Source of the DNA: Sequoia sempervirens
Lineage: Eukaryota; Streptophyta; Pinopsida; Cupressales; Cupressaceae
NCBI GenBank assembly: GCA_007258455.2
Contig: VDFB02373365.1
Span: 224,405,201-224,469,200 of the forward strand
DNA length: 64,000 nucleotides
Reading direction: 5' to 3'
The translations under genes were made by a program, and so were the position numbers. Below, in pieces: positions 43,971 through 56,799 of this stretch (positions are counted from its first letter, which is position 1; every line of letters starts with the position of its first letter). The notes beneath the pieces were generated by a model. It was not told where the DNA came from, made no database searches, and saw nothing but the letters and a program-made list of their open reading frames with translations.

Positions 43971-46900
43971 AGCAAAGGTAAGTTTGAACCTAATTGGTTG
44001 TCATCACCGCAAGTTACAATCAGGGGCATTCAGCTATCAACACCCGAAGGGGAACCTCTACAGGAGCCCATGAATAGCTCCCATCTCAAAAAGTTTTATG
44101 CCTAAATCTTTTAAGGTATAGAACCAAAAATCAAAAAATAAATGTCCTGAAAAAATGGTTACTTCGGCAAAAACCTGGCAAACAGGCGTCTTGGTAACAA
44201 CAAAAAAATCAAAAAAGTAAAATATCCAAAAAAAATTAGAAAAAGGATCAAAAAAATCATCCTCTAGTGAAAACCACTTCGGTGGCACTTTGGACAAGTA
44301 CCTTGGTGAAAACCTAGAAAACAGGCACCTTATGTAAATAAGCACTTTCCATCCACCAGGATCTGTATGGCTTGTTTGGCATCATCCCTCCATTTTGCTT
44401 CCATCATCCATCACATTCAGGTCTTTATCCATCACTCATCCACTCGCATCTGCACCATAGCTTGGTCATGTTTTCATATCATGATCCCTCCTAGTACTAC
44501 TCGGCCCATCCTCAAGGTCAGTTTGTCCTGCCTTTATCGGAGTAGTCTATTGCATCACACTGGGGGCATATTCTTATCGGATCGGATTCGTGTATATTCT
44601 TAAAGTCCTCAAATCAGAAAATCTAAAAACATTAAAACATCAAAAAACCAGAAAATCCAAAAACATCAAAACATATCAAAATCCAAAAATAGGTCAAAAA
44701 GGCATCAAAAGTCAAAAATAAGGTTTTCTTGTCGAACTACGTCATCTCTGAGCTTGAACATAGGAAAGATTGATCTTTGATCATCCCCTGAGACATTTAG
44801 GTCAGTCCTATAGGAGTCTGTCATAATAAACTGACATCTCATCATGTATATCATCATCTGTAAATCGGTCAAGTTGTCAGTCGAACTACATGGTCTCTAC
44901 GTATATAACGTAGGCAAGGCTAATCTTTTGATCATCCCTCAAGACCCCTAGGACAGGTCTTTAGATTAGTCTCTTGGTCAAAATCTCAGAAAATCCCAAA
45001 ACATTGGAAAATCGAAAATCAAAACATTTGAAAACCTCAAAAAATACCAAAAACAGCCTCAAAACATTGCAAAAATATCAAAAACATCCAAATATTCAAA
45101 AAAAATCATCCATCTCATCTCGCTTACACCCGCAATAAACACTACTCATAATAAATCGATCGTCATCATCAACCTTTGGTGAAACAGTTGGAAACAAGTC
45201 TAGCAAATTAAAAGTAAAACTCCAAACGTCAAGTCTTAAGTCTAAGTCAGTACGTAAGCAAGCTGGTTATCTCTTCGTATTGGTAACTCATCATCTAAAT
45301 TGGTCCCATATCAATCATCCCCTAGAATGCTTTGGATAAACGAAATGACATGTTGCCATCCACTAACATGTCCTAGGATGAATCCTTCCTACAATGGGCA
45401 TTATCTTTTGGCAATAAGTTTCGGTTATCATCCTTAGAAAACACATCCTCTTTCCGTTAGCGATATTGAAGAGCATCAATTTGTTTGTTTACTTGGTCTT
45501 TATCTTTTGACTTATCTTATTTTACGCTCATTCCAAGGACGTCTCGAGGATATCCCAAAATAGAGGATTTAGAGAAATAGGAATGGGGCAATGATTATTA
45601 TCCTTTGTCTGCTATGCTTGTTGGACGTTCTTGTAATATAACCTCGGTGAATACTTGCTTTGTTAGGTATGTATGGAAGTGGTCTAGGGAAACTTGTTGA
45701 CTATTGCATGGATAGGTTTACCTTTCTATGTTTTGGTCTGAGGTGCCTGAGAACTTCTGAAGTGCATCCTAGCAAGGTTTACATATGTCAAGTGTGAACA
45801 AGATACTCCTATCTGATTGTCAAGTCAACTCCATCACACTAGGTACCACGCCATCATGGTTCCCTATAACTTGATGCATCGTACCACGTGCGTTATCAAA
45901 TATAAGAAAATCAGCCCTTTGAAAATCCCAATTCCTTGGCAAGTAATCATCATCGTCATTATCATTTGCATATGCATCATCTTGTGTCTTGTTGAAATGA
46001 CTTCTTCTTTTCTTACTAACCACACTAACAAGGTACTATGACAGTTGATCATCATCACTATCGATCCTGCATCCACAAATCATTAGCATATTGCATAAAC
46101 ATATCATATAGGAAACATACGCATTGCATTTTAATCATCATATAAATAGGTTATCATAAACATTCTTCATAGATAGGCACATCCATGTCAGTGCATTTCA
46201 CCCATTACATTGCATCTCATGGCATTATATCAATCATTACATAAACATTCATTTGCATTTCACAACCATCCAATATTAACATATTTCATATAAATCATCA
46301 CATAAGCATCTACAAAAGCATTCTCATAATCATTTTTTGCATAATCAATAGGTATATAAGCATTTAATTCATTAGGCATACATACTTGCATAACATCATC
46401 ACATCATCACATTACATCTACATTGCACATCATTGCATCACTTTTGCATCACATACTCATATCACTTTGCATCACATATATCATCATTTATTATGTTTAG
46501 GATATTAATATTTGTTATTCTAAGCATCGTAAATAAACCATCTCATTTGCATCATATTACGACCATCGCATTTCATATTTCATCATCCATATCATCTCAT
46601 AAATAGCATCATAAATCATTTAGTGCATAAATCATTCCACATAGGCATAAACGTATAAAAATTCATTAAAAACAAAATCCATATATGCATCCATTCATCA
46701 ACATTTCATAAGCACAATTCACATATCATTTTGCATGTGCACCATAGGTCATATCATTTCACATAAATAGATGATCACATAGGCATATCATAGATTTGTT
46801 AGTCATAATCATAACACATGCACCATTAAAAATAAAAGCATCCATAGCATATAGAAGGGAAATCATACATAAGGAGAACACAGTACATCACACCAAAATT

Positions 46901-47040
46901 GACTCATATATATCACCATCAACTGTCATAGTACAAAGAATAAAATGGATCACTGTACATATATGTCAATCAATATAAAAGGCCCACTAGGGCTATCAAA
47001 AAGGAGCCCATAAGGCACAAAAAAGTATGTATCATCTTGA
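43971..47040 (+). other. Left gypsy 3' region between integrase and the antisense ORF
   Basis: Mostly non-coding. 44,590-45,120 is rich in 'aaaacatcaaaa' steps, and 46,080-46,760 is rich in 'catcaca'. All of it is mirrored in 51,514-54,600. No LTR was recognised in it. ORFs seen here on either strand do not resemble known domains. Confidence 0.6.
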
Positions 47041-48662
47041 TCAAGCTCGATCCCTATGAATGCTACCCTCGCCCCTGTCACCATGACCCTTTGGTGGTCT
47101 CTGGCTGACCCGCTCTGAATACTCTGGGACCCAATCTGCTCTAGGTACGGTGTCATGATAAGCCTGACGGTAGTACTCTACCTCTCGAATGGCATCCCTA
47201 TAAGATCGTATTGGCACTGTACCCTGGGAGAAGGAGGCTGTCATACTCTCGATTTGTTGTCTACGGCCTAGCTCTGTAGCTGCCTATACCTCTACAGCCT
47301 GTCTCTGTTGCACAACCTGATCTCTCTCTACCCTGAGCTACTCTCTCTCAGCCCTTGTCTGATCTCTCTTAGCTGTCACAGCCTGTAACTGTGCAATCAA
47401 TGCATCTCGTGCATCTGCCTGACCTGCTGGCTATACCTGTGGCTACACGTGAGGCTGATCCTCACCCTCGGCTTGTGGTGGTGGGACTGGTGGCTCCTAT
47501 TGCTAATCCTGCATATGAACATCTTCATGACCTGGTGGGACTGGGAGCACACTTGGTGGATCCTGTCGAATATCGACCCTCGGTCCTCTCCCTCGTCCTC
47601 TCCCTTTGCCCCTGACTCTGCGCGGATCTAGGTCCTCACCTGGAATGGTCAATCAAAGTGGAGGTCTGAACCAATCCCTGTAGGCCTGAGTGGTTTCAGG
47701 ATCTACTAGGCCCTAATCATAAGCCCACAGTCGAGCTACCAAGTGCCTGAAGCTATCAACTGCCTCAGAGGTAGGAATACCATGTCCCCATGATATCTAT
47801 GTCATGTTGCAGGAAAAGACGGCTACATAGCCGTCATCAGGCTAATCTTGCGGCTCTCCAAACTAACACTGCACGCACCCAGGCAGGTACCTCTCGATCA
47901 TCATGTGTATCAGTCCTGGTGGCAGTAAAAGAGTTGATCAACATCGTCGGCCCATTCGGGCCGACCAAGGTATGGACGCCAAGTAAAAACTAGCATCTTG
48001 TCTAGGACCCACCTCCAATAGGGGATCTCGTGCTCTCTAGTGTGTTTGAAAGACACACCGCCTATGTATTGTGCCACAAGGGCATCATTTGCCCCCATCA
48101 GAGCTGGAACAATGCATGGACATAGCACAAAAATGTGCTTCCATGCCCAAATGTGAAGTAGAGTCACCCCTGCTCCCAGTGCTCTCTCGTCCATGTACAC
48201 GTACTCGTGTAGGTCCCTATATAATGAGGTGAGAAGAATAGGCCCCCACGCAAAATGAACTAGCCTGTCTTAGACCATCCGCTCCTAGCAATATCCCCAG
48301 CCGGGACTGAAATATTGCCCTCGTCTATCTAAGGCAACAAGACCAGAAATGATGGCTGCAACTGCCCAACGGTAGGAAGGTGCGATGACCCTGTATCGCT
48401 CTAGCTCAATTTGTCCCTCACAATAGATGATGTCCCGTGTGGCGAGAACTCTGATGCACAACTCGCGTCCCTTGTCCATATCAAAGATCTCCTGTCAGCC
48501 ATGAATAGGCAATCATAGAATGCGCCAAACGTCCTCGAGAGTGATGGTGGCCTCGCCAGTGGGGAGATGAAATGACGATGTCTCGCTATGCCACCTCTTG
48601 GCCAGCGCTGATAACATCCCTAGCCAGGTGCGCACGAGCACTGTGTATGAAATGTGCCACAA
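47041..48662 (-). pseudogene. Antisense PMD (plant mobile domain) ORF downstream of pol
   Basis: The minus strand near 48,660 reads WHISYTVLVRTWLGMLSAL, then RWHSETSSFHLPTGEATITL, EDVWRIL, a stop and LPIHG. This is the classic opening of the plant mobile domain family (PMD, as in MAIL1/MAIN). It continues through RYRVIAPSYRW (about 48,395), LHIWAWKHIFVLCP (about 48,160) and EIPYWRWVLDKMLVFTWRPY (about 48,028). A Pro/Arg-rich segment and a coiled C-terminus follow, ending in a stop at 47,041. About eight stops interrupt it. PMD proteins occur as host nuclear factors and as passengers of transposons; antisense extra ORFs at this place are known in Tat-lineage gypsy elements. The start is uncertain. 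Confidence 0.75.
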
Positions 48663-51137
48663 TCTTGCAACTCCCAATCGATCCTAGTCCCTATCACTCA
48701 AATCCTGTAAGACGCTTTCCAAATCTCACAACCGGTCACTAATACATTTGACTGCAAAATACGACAAAACTATTCGACGAAATATGTAAAATTCGATGTT
48801 CGTCGGGTGCTTGTAAAATTTGATGTGTAATTTCCATTTTTTTGAAAGTTTATCCCCGATGTTTGTCAAAATTTTGACGAACCTAGGGTTCGTCGAAATG
48901 TTAGCTATTATTTTCGTCAAATTTTCGACAAACATGAAAAAAATTTAAAAATCAAATTGTCGCCGACATAAAGAAAAGTGAGTTCATGCCTGATTTATTG
49001 CGACAGTGTTTTTCTCTACTTGAGACAGTTTGTGGAGAACTAAGGACTATTTTCTTGGGAAAAATCAGAAAAAAAAATCAAGAAGATATTGCCAGGTTGA
49101 GGGTAGTCATTGTCTTTTTGCAGAATTTAGTTGTGAAGTCGATTTGTGTTCCAGTTTGAAAATCATATTTTAAAGCAACATCTCATCGATTTCATTTTGG
49201 GAGGTTAAGGGTTTTGAGAATTTCATGTCCAGATTTTGTTGTGTGGAATCACCATAAGATCGCTGTAACCCGAGAACAGATTCTTTAGGATCGTAATTAT
49301 AGGATGTCCATAACTCAGAGCTATCATGTGGCACGCTTGTGCTATAACAACACAGATGCATTCATGTGTGACCCAAGTTTAATTTGGCTATGTTGTGATA
49401 GAAATGGAGGCACTCATATAATGTAGTTAATTCAGGTTGTATAATGTAGGTGTCAATCATCATTGGGTGCATTCAGGTTGTCCCAAGTTTAACAGGATAG
49501 GATATAATTATAGTATGATCGAAGAGTGATTACCTCTTGCTGCAATAAAGAGCCTATAACTCTGGTTGATATGCAGAGTGGTTGTGTTATATCAATTATG
49601 TAGTGCATTCAAGCACAACCCATGTTTAATGGGCTATTCTAGAGAGTGATCAAGATTTTCTAAACCTTATGAATAACGTTACTTGACATATATTTTACAT
49701 AATCTAAAATTCCTTCAGAGGTTTTGAAGCATCAATGTATCCTATATAGGGTTTAGAATGATTTCTAATTAAAAAAATAAATAAATGATGCATTTCCCTG
49801 TAATTAGATAATGTGAGATCTCCTAAATCTGCCTTAGCACACTATCCTCTTTGGCATTGTATTCATTACTCCAGCTACTAGGGTTTTGCATGTGACATCT
49901 TTAATATCTTCATGACTGTGGCTTTTAAATAGATCTCAGTCTTTGCTTTAATCCTTTTCATGGTAACCCTTGAGTTCCATAATCCACCTTCAATCTCTTC
50001 TAAGAACGCTATCTTAAGCTAGACTGCATAGTATGCATATAAAGCAAGTCCTTCATACCTGCCATTGTTCCAAACCACCACTCACTGCCTTGCTGAAAAT
50101 GTTGCCTCCATAAGCACAATAGCATGTTTTAAAATCATGGTTGCCAGTGATTGACCATTAAGCTCACCACTTTTATCATGAAGATACAATGAAATTTTTG
50201 TCTTCAAACTCAAGGCATTATGGAAGATAACATTATGAATTGTTTGTTGTGTACGATTCGATTTTCTTGCACATTTACTGCTTTGCTAACTTCCTTTAAG
50301 ACTGGGTATTGCACCCTCAGCTGCAATCTCAAACAGCTCACTTCCACTATCACTTGAAGATTCCTTTCATGAGCATCCTCTCTATAAAATCAAACTATGC
50401 CCTATAGACTGCCTACTTTACTACTGTAATCATTGTTTCATGGTATACCCTTAAGATCCTTCAACCTTTATTGGACACTACTACGTACCACAAGGTATTA
50501 TCTACTCATTTTCCCATCTTTGGTGAGTCTCAAAACACTTCTCAAACATACAATCCACTACCTCCATTATACAATATTAATGGCTAAGAAGAAACATTGA
50601 ACCTATGATTACTACTGTTACTTCATTTGGACAGTCATTCCCTGATTGCATTTGCCTTGTCTAACACTACCAAAAGCATTTGAAAAACCATTAAGGTCAG
50701 CAAGGGGGTAAGGAAACTCACTGTTAAAATCTCCACTTTACTATGCAAGGTTTGAGTTTTATTATCTTGTCACTGCTTAGCCTATTTTTGACTGTCACAT
50801 CTCAAGTGACTGTCATTCTTCTTACCATAGATTGCATTTACAAATGTCAGTAAGCTACATAGTGTGCTTGTTATTGGCTACAATCTTTAGATTGCAAGAT
50901 GTTGTTATTACCTACAATGTCTCAATCTTTCTGGTATTGCAACCTCACTAATCCGCTATAGTTATTGTTTATGTTTCTATGGAGGCCTAGGGTTTGTACC
51001 CTAATCATGCTCTTACCAATGCTTCTATTTTTTTTATTAGGGCGCTCTCAATGTTGAGGAACCTAGGGATAAGCTCGTCATAAGAAGTGACACATTGCAT
51101 CTTAACTAAAAGGATAAATCCGTATTGACATTAGCAA
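48663..51137. other. Unassigned sequence up to the assembly gap
   Basis: 48,730-48,960 is rich in 'gacgaa' and 'ttcgtc' steps. Beyond that the minus strand has a few coding-like stretches near 49,900-50,200, but with many stops and no domain that I recognise. There is no partner elsewhere in the window. The 3' LTR of the left element would be expected here, but no copy of 32.3-34.5 kb is found. Confidence 0.4.
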
Positions 51138-51237
51138 NNNNNNNNNNNNNNNNNNNNNNNNNNNNNNNNNNNNNNNNNNNNNNNNNNNNNNNNNNNNNNN
51201 NNNNNNNNNNNNNNNNNNNNNNNNNNNNNNNNNNNNN
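51138..51237. other. Assembly gap (100 N)
   Basis: Exactly 100 N, the usual placeholder for a gap of unknown size. It lies where the mirror copy of the PMD ORF body should begin. Confidence 0.99.
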
Positions 51238-51513
51238 GTTGTGCAGCAGAGATAGGCTACAGAGGTATAGGAAGCTACAGAGCTAGGCCGTAGACAACAG
51301 ATCGAGAGTATGACAACCTCCTTCTCCCAGGGTACAGTGCTAGTATGATCTTATAGGGATGCCATTCGAGAGGTAGAGTACTACCGTCAGGCTTATCATG
51401 ACACCATACCTAGAGTAGATTGGGTCCCAGAGTATTCAGAGCGGGCCAGCCAGAGACCACCAGAGGGTCATGGTGACAGGGGCGAGGGTAGCATTCATAG
51501 AGATCGAGCTTGA
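51238..51513 (+). pseudogene. Right-element antisense PMD ORF, C-terminal fragment
   Basis: The plus strand carries the same coiled C-terminus as 47,041-47,319 (RDAIREVEYYRQAYHDT, then GHGDRGEGSIHRDRA) and the same stop at 51,511-51,513. The rest runs into the gap. It is antisense to its own retroelement, as on the left. Confidence 0.75.
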
Positions 51514-54500
51514 TCAAGATGATACATACTTTTTTGTGCCTTATGGGCTCCTTTTTGATAGCCCTAGTGGGCCTTTTATATTGATTGACATATATGTACA
51601 GTGATTTGTTTTATTCTTTGTACTATGACAGTTGATGGTGATATATATGAGTCGATTTTGGTGCGATGTACTGTGTTCTCCTTATGTATGATTTTGCTTC
51701 TATATGCTATGGATGCTTTTATTTTTAATGGTGCATGCATTATGATTATGACTAACAGATCTATGATATGCCTATGTAATGATCGATTTATGTGAAATGA
51801 TATGACCTATGGTGCACATGAAAAATGATATGTGAATTGTGCTTATGAAATGTTGATGAATGGATGCATATATGGATTTTATTTGTAATGAATTTTTATA
51901 CGTTTATGCCTATGTGGAATGATTTATGCACTAAATGATTTATGATGCTATTTATGAGATGATATGGATGATGAAATATGAAATGCAATAATATGATGCA
52001 AATGAGATGGTTTATTTACGATGCTTAGAATAACAAATATTATTATCCTAAACATAATAAATGATGATATATGTGATGCAAAGTGATATGAGTATGTGAT
52101 GCAAAAGTGATGCAATGATGTGCAATGTAGATGTAATGTGATGATGTCATGATGTTATGCAAGTATGTATGCCTAATGAATTAAATGCTTATATACCTAT
52201 TGATTATGCAAAAAATGATTATGAGAATGCTTATGTAGATGCTTATGTGATGATTTATATGAAAGATGTTAATATTGGATGGTTGTGAAATGCAAATGAA
52301 TGTTTATGTAATGATTGATATAATGCCACGAGATGCAATGTAATGGGTGAAATGCACTGAAATGGATGCGCCTATCTATGAAGAATGTTTATGATAACCT
52401 GTTTATATGATGATTAAAATGCAATGTGTATGTTTCCTATATGATATGTTTATGCAATATGCTAGTGATTTATGGATGCAGGATCGATAGTGATGATGAT
52501 CAATTGTCATAGTACCTTGTTAGTGTGGTTAGTAAGAAAAGAAGAAGTCATTTCAACAAGACACAAGATGATGCAAATGCAAATGACGATGACGATGATG
52601 ATTGCTTGCCAAGGAATTGGGATTTTCAAAGAGCTGATTTTCTTATATTTGATAACGCATGTGGTACGATGCATCAAGGTATAGGGAACCAGGATGGCAT
52701 GGTACCTAGTGTGATGGAGTTTGACTTGACAATCATATAGGAGTATCTTGTTCACACTTGACATATGTAAACCTTGCTAGGATGCACTTCAGAAGTTCTC
52801 AGGCACCTCGGACCAAAACATAGAAAGGTAAACCTATCCATGCAATAGTCAACAAGTTTCCCTAGACCACTTCCATACATACCTAACAAAGCAAGTATTC
52901 GCCAAGGTTATATTACAAGAACGTCCAACAAGCATAGCAGACAAAAGATAATAATCATTGCCCCATTCCTATTTCTCTAAATCCTCTATTTTGGGATATC
53001 CTCGAGACGTCCTTGGAATGAGCGTAAAATAAGATAAGTTAAAAGATAAAAACCAAGTAAACAAACAAACTGATGCTCTTCAATACCGCTAACGGAAAGA
53101 GGATGTGTTTTCTAAGGATGATAACCGAAACTTATTGCCAAAAGATAATGCCCATTGTAGGAAGGATTCATCCTAGGACATGTTAGTGGATGGTGGCATG
53201 TCATTTCGTTTATCCAAAGCATTCTAGGGGATGATTGATATGGGACCAATTTAGATGATGAGTTACCAATACGAAGAGATAACCAGCTTGCTTATGTACT
53301 GACTTAGACTTAAGACTTGACGTTTAGAGTTTTACTTTTAATTTGCTAGACTTGTTTCCAACTGTTTCACCAAAGGTTGATGATGACGATCGATTTATTA
53401 TGAGTAGTGTTTATTGCGAGTGTACGTGAGATGAGATGGATGAATTTTTTTGAATATTTGGATGTTTTTGATATTTTTGCAATGTTCTGAGGCTATTTTT
53501 GGTATTTTTTGAGGTTTTCAAATGTTTTAATTTTTGATTTTCCAATGTTTTGGGATTTTCTGAGATTTTGACCAAGAGACTAACCTAAAGACCTATCCTA
53601 GGGGTCTCGAGGGATGATCAATAGATTAGCCTTGCCTACGTTATATACGCAGAGACCATGTAGTTCGACTGGCGATTTGACCAATTTACAGATGATGATA
53701 TACATGATGAGATGTCAGTTTATTATGACAGACTCCTATAGGACTGACCTAAATGTCTCAGGGGATGATCAAAGATCAACCTTGCCTACGTTCAAGCTCA
53801 GAGATGATGTAGTTCGACAAGACGACCTTATTTTTGACTTTTGATGACTTTTTGACCTATTTTTGGATTTTGATATGTTTTGATATTTTTGGATTTTCTG
53901 GTTTTTTGATGTTTTAATGTTTTTAGATTTTCTGATTTGAGGACTTTAAGAATATACATGAATCCGATCCGATAAGAATATGCCCCCAGCGTGATGCAAT
54001 AGACTACTCCGATAAAGGTAGGACAAACTGACCTTGAGGATGGGCCGAGTAGTACTAGGAGGGATCATGATATGAAAACAGGACCAAGCTATGGTGCAGA
54101 TGCGAGTGGAAGAGTGATGGATAAAGACCTGAATGTGATGGATGATGGAAGAAAAATGGAGGGATGATGCCGAACAAGCCATATAGATCCTGGTGGATGG
54201 AAAGTGCTTATTTACACAAGGTGCCTGTTTGCCAGGTTTTCACCAAGGTACTTGTGCAAAGTGCCACCGAAGTGGTTTTCACTAAAGGACGATTTTTTTG
54301 ATCCTTTTTCTAATTTTTTTTGGATTTTTTACTTTTTTGATTTTTTTGTTGTTACCAAGATGCCTATTTGCCAGGTTTTCACCAAAGTAACCATTTTTTC
54401 AGGACATTTTTTGATTTTTTTTGATTTTTGGTTCTATACCTTAAAAGATTTAGGCATAAAACTTTTTGAGATGGGAGCTATTCATGGGCTCTTGCAGAGG

Positions 54501-54600
54501 TTCCCCTTCGAGTGTTGATAGCTGACATGCCCCTAATTTGTAACTTGTTGTTATGATGAAAGGTCCCAACTAATTAGGTTCGAACTTACCTTTGCTACTT
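51514..54600 (-). other. Right gypsy 3' region
   Basis: Mirror of 43,971-47,040, with the same CAT-rich (as ATG-rich here) and AAAACATC-rich tracts. No ORF of known type and no LTR recognised. Confidence 0.6.
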
Positions 54601-54617
54601 GGGTTTGGGACATTTTT

Positions 54618-55967
54618 CTAATTTTCTTTTAAGACCAATTCTCCGATTTGGAAAGTCCTACTTCTGATTTTCTTGTTGTAGCTCCTTTTGAGTCTATTCT
54701 GATAGACTTGCAGATGATTCAGAGCATCGATACATCTCTCATCCAGTAACTCTAGCTCGTTTAGTCTTGACACCTGGTAGTCTTCATCAGTGATGAGGTT
54801 TTGCAGTGATATTCTAAGGGATGGGAGCTTGATCTCAATGGGGAGTACGACTTCTGATCCGTAGACCAAGGAGAAGGGGGTGGCACCAGTGGGTGTGTAA
54901 ATGCTAGTTCGATAGGCCCAGAGGGCGGGATTGAGCTGCAAATGCCAGTCACAACCTGTGTCATTGATTGTTTTCTTAAGGATTTTTAGAATAGTCTTAT
55001 TTGTAGCTTTTTCTTGGCCATTGCCTTGGGGATAGTATGGGGTGGAGAAATGATGTTGGATTTTGAATTTATTGCATAGGTCATGGACTTCCTGATTTTT
55101 GAATGGTGGCCCATTATCTGAGATAATGGCTTGTGGGACACCGTAACAGATGAGATAGTTTAGGATGAATTTTGAGATCTTCTTTCTAGTTATATATGTC
55201 ATGGATATGGCCTCCACCCACTTTGTGAAGTACTCAGTTGCAGTTATGATGAATTTATGGCCATTGGATGAGGTGGGTGTGATTGTCCCAATGAGATCAA
55301 GTCCCCACTACAAATAGGGCCATGGTGTGATGATGGGATGAAGCTCTTGAGCTGGAGCATGGATGAGGTCCCCATGCTGTTGACATTGTATACACTTTTT
55401 TGCATGATCATGTGCTTCTCTTTCCATTGTGGGCCAATAATACCCCATCCTTAGCAGTTTCTTAGCGATGGTCATTCCACTTGAGTGCGAGCCACAAATA
55501 CCATTATGAACCTCAGTTAGAGTGGTTAATGCCTCCTTAGCATTTAAACAACACAATAAGGTACCTTCTATGCTTCTACGGTATAAGGTATCACCTAGGA
55601 TGACAAATATGGATGCCTTTTTAAAAAAGGTTCATTTTAGGTTTGATGATAGGTCAGCGGGTATGACTTATATTCGAAGATATGTGTAGATGTCATGATA
55701 CCAAGGATCGCTAGGACCAATGATTTCACACACATATTCTGATTCCGGTACCTCGAATGTGGGAACGAGAAGTTGCTCAATCAAGAATTCATACTTTGGA
55801 ATGTCGTTAGGGATGTCTAATAGGGACCCAATTGTTGCCATGGCATTGGCTGCTTTGTTGTTGGTTCTTGGAATTTTCTCAAATGTTATTTCTATAAAAG
55901 ATTCCTTGAGAGTCCACCAATTTCTTGTATGGAGTAAGCTTGTCATCTTTAGTCTGATATTTATCAT
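54618..55967 (-). pseudogene. Right gypsy integrase, catalytic Glu replaced
   Basis: The HHCC region (EVHNGICGSHSSGMTIAKKL to KKCIQCQQHG, 55,520-55,375) is intact. A TAG at 55,308-55,310 precedes WGLDLIG, the same stop as in the left arm. IISDNGPPFKN carries the second Asp. The Glu motif reads NGQEKATNKT where the left arm has NGQAEATNKT, so the catalytic Glu position is Lys. The C-terminus stays open to about 54,618 (IGELVLKEN), unlike the left arm. Confidence 0.87.
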
Positions 55968-56799
55968 TGACTTGATTTATGATCAACTGAGAGTCTCCAT
56001 ACACTTTGAGAGCTATGATGTTCCATTGCACTGCTATCCTGAGACCTATAGTCAAAGCCTCGTACTCTGAAATATTATTAGTGCAAGGAAATGACAACTT
56101 GTATGACCTTGGTATGCAATCCCCTTGTGGGGTGATGAAGAAGACACCAACTCCTGACCCATGTTGTGTGTATGAACCATCAAAGTATAGTTTCCAATGG
56201 TCAGTTATGTTGAGGTTAAAAATGGATTCATCTAGAAATTCTGAGACAAGAGGATTCTTAGAATAAATAGGTGCTTCTGCTAGTTGATCGGCAATAACCT
56301 AGCCCTTAATAGCTTTCCACTCTACATACTTGATGTCATACTCTGATAGTATCATCACCCACTTTTCCATTCTTCCTGTAAGCATTGCCTTTGATAGTAG
56401 ATACTTGAGGGGGTTAATTTTGGCGATGAGCTTTATCTTGTGTGCCAACATGTAATGTCTAAATTTTTGGGATGCAAACACTACTATGAGGCAAGCTTTA
56501 TCAATGAATGAGTAGTTTAGCTCATGACTGACCATTGTCCTACTGATATAGTAGATAGCCCTCTCTGTTCCATTTTCATCATGTTGAGCTAGGAGAGCTC
56601 CAAGGGTTGTTGCTATTGCTGATACATATAAGATTAATGGCTTCTTTGGGATGGGTGGCATTACCACTGGTGGTGTCAGTAGGTATTTCTTGATTTTGTT
56701 AAATTCCTCTTCGCACTTTGTATCCCATTTGTATGCTACCCCCTTGTGGAGTAAGTGAGAATATGGATTATGCTTGTCTGCCAGTTGTGCTATGAATCG
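55968..56799 (-). pseudogene. Right gypsy RNase H-like segment and second RNase H
   Basis: The first segment lies at 56,667-56,299 (VMPPIPKKPLILYVSAIATT; HELNYSFIDKACLIVVFASQ) and ends in the same TAG as the left arm (56,299-56,301). The second RNase H lies at about 56,190-55,879, with FDGSYTQHGSGVGVF, SEYEALTIGLRIA and VYGDSQLIINQV. Acidic residues are kept. Confidence 0.83.

Larger units (their letters stand above)
34573..47319 (+). mobile_element. Left Ty3/gypsy element, Tat-like (plus strand), inverted partner of 51,238-64,000
   Basis: The order is gag with a long N-terminal region, protease, RT, RNase H-like segment, second RNase H, integrase, then a long 3' region. That is gypsy order, and the dual RNase H and extra ORFs point to the Tat lineage. 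The whole span is mirrored on the minus strand at 51,238-64,000 with paired coordinates summing to about 98,560. This copy carries more stops than its partner. Confidence 0.88.

Noticed and set aside
47391..47631. Plus ORFs opposite the PMD C-terminus
   Set aside because: The minus strand carries the PMD-linked coding signal with matching frame in both arms. The plus frames are shadows.
49880..50210. Possible host exon on the minus strand
   Set aside because: Coding-like stretches exist but are broken by many stops and match nothing I recognise.
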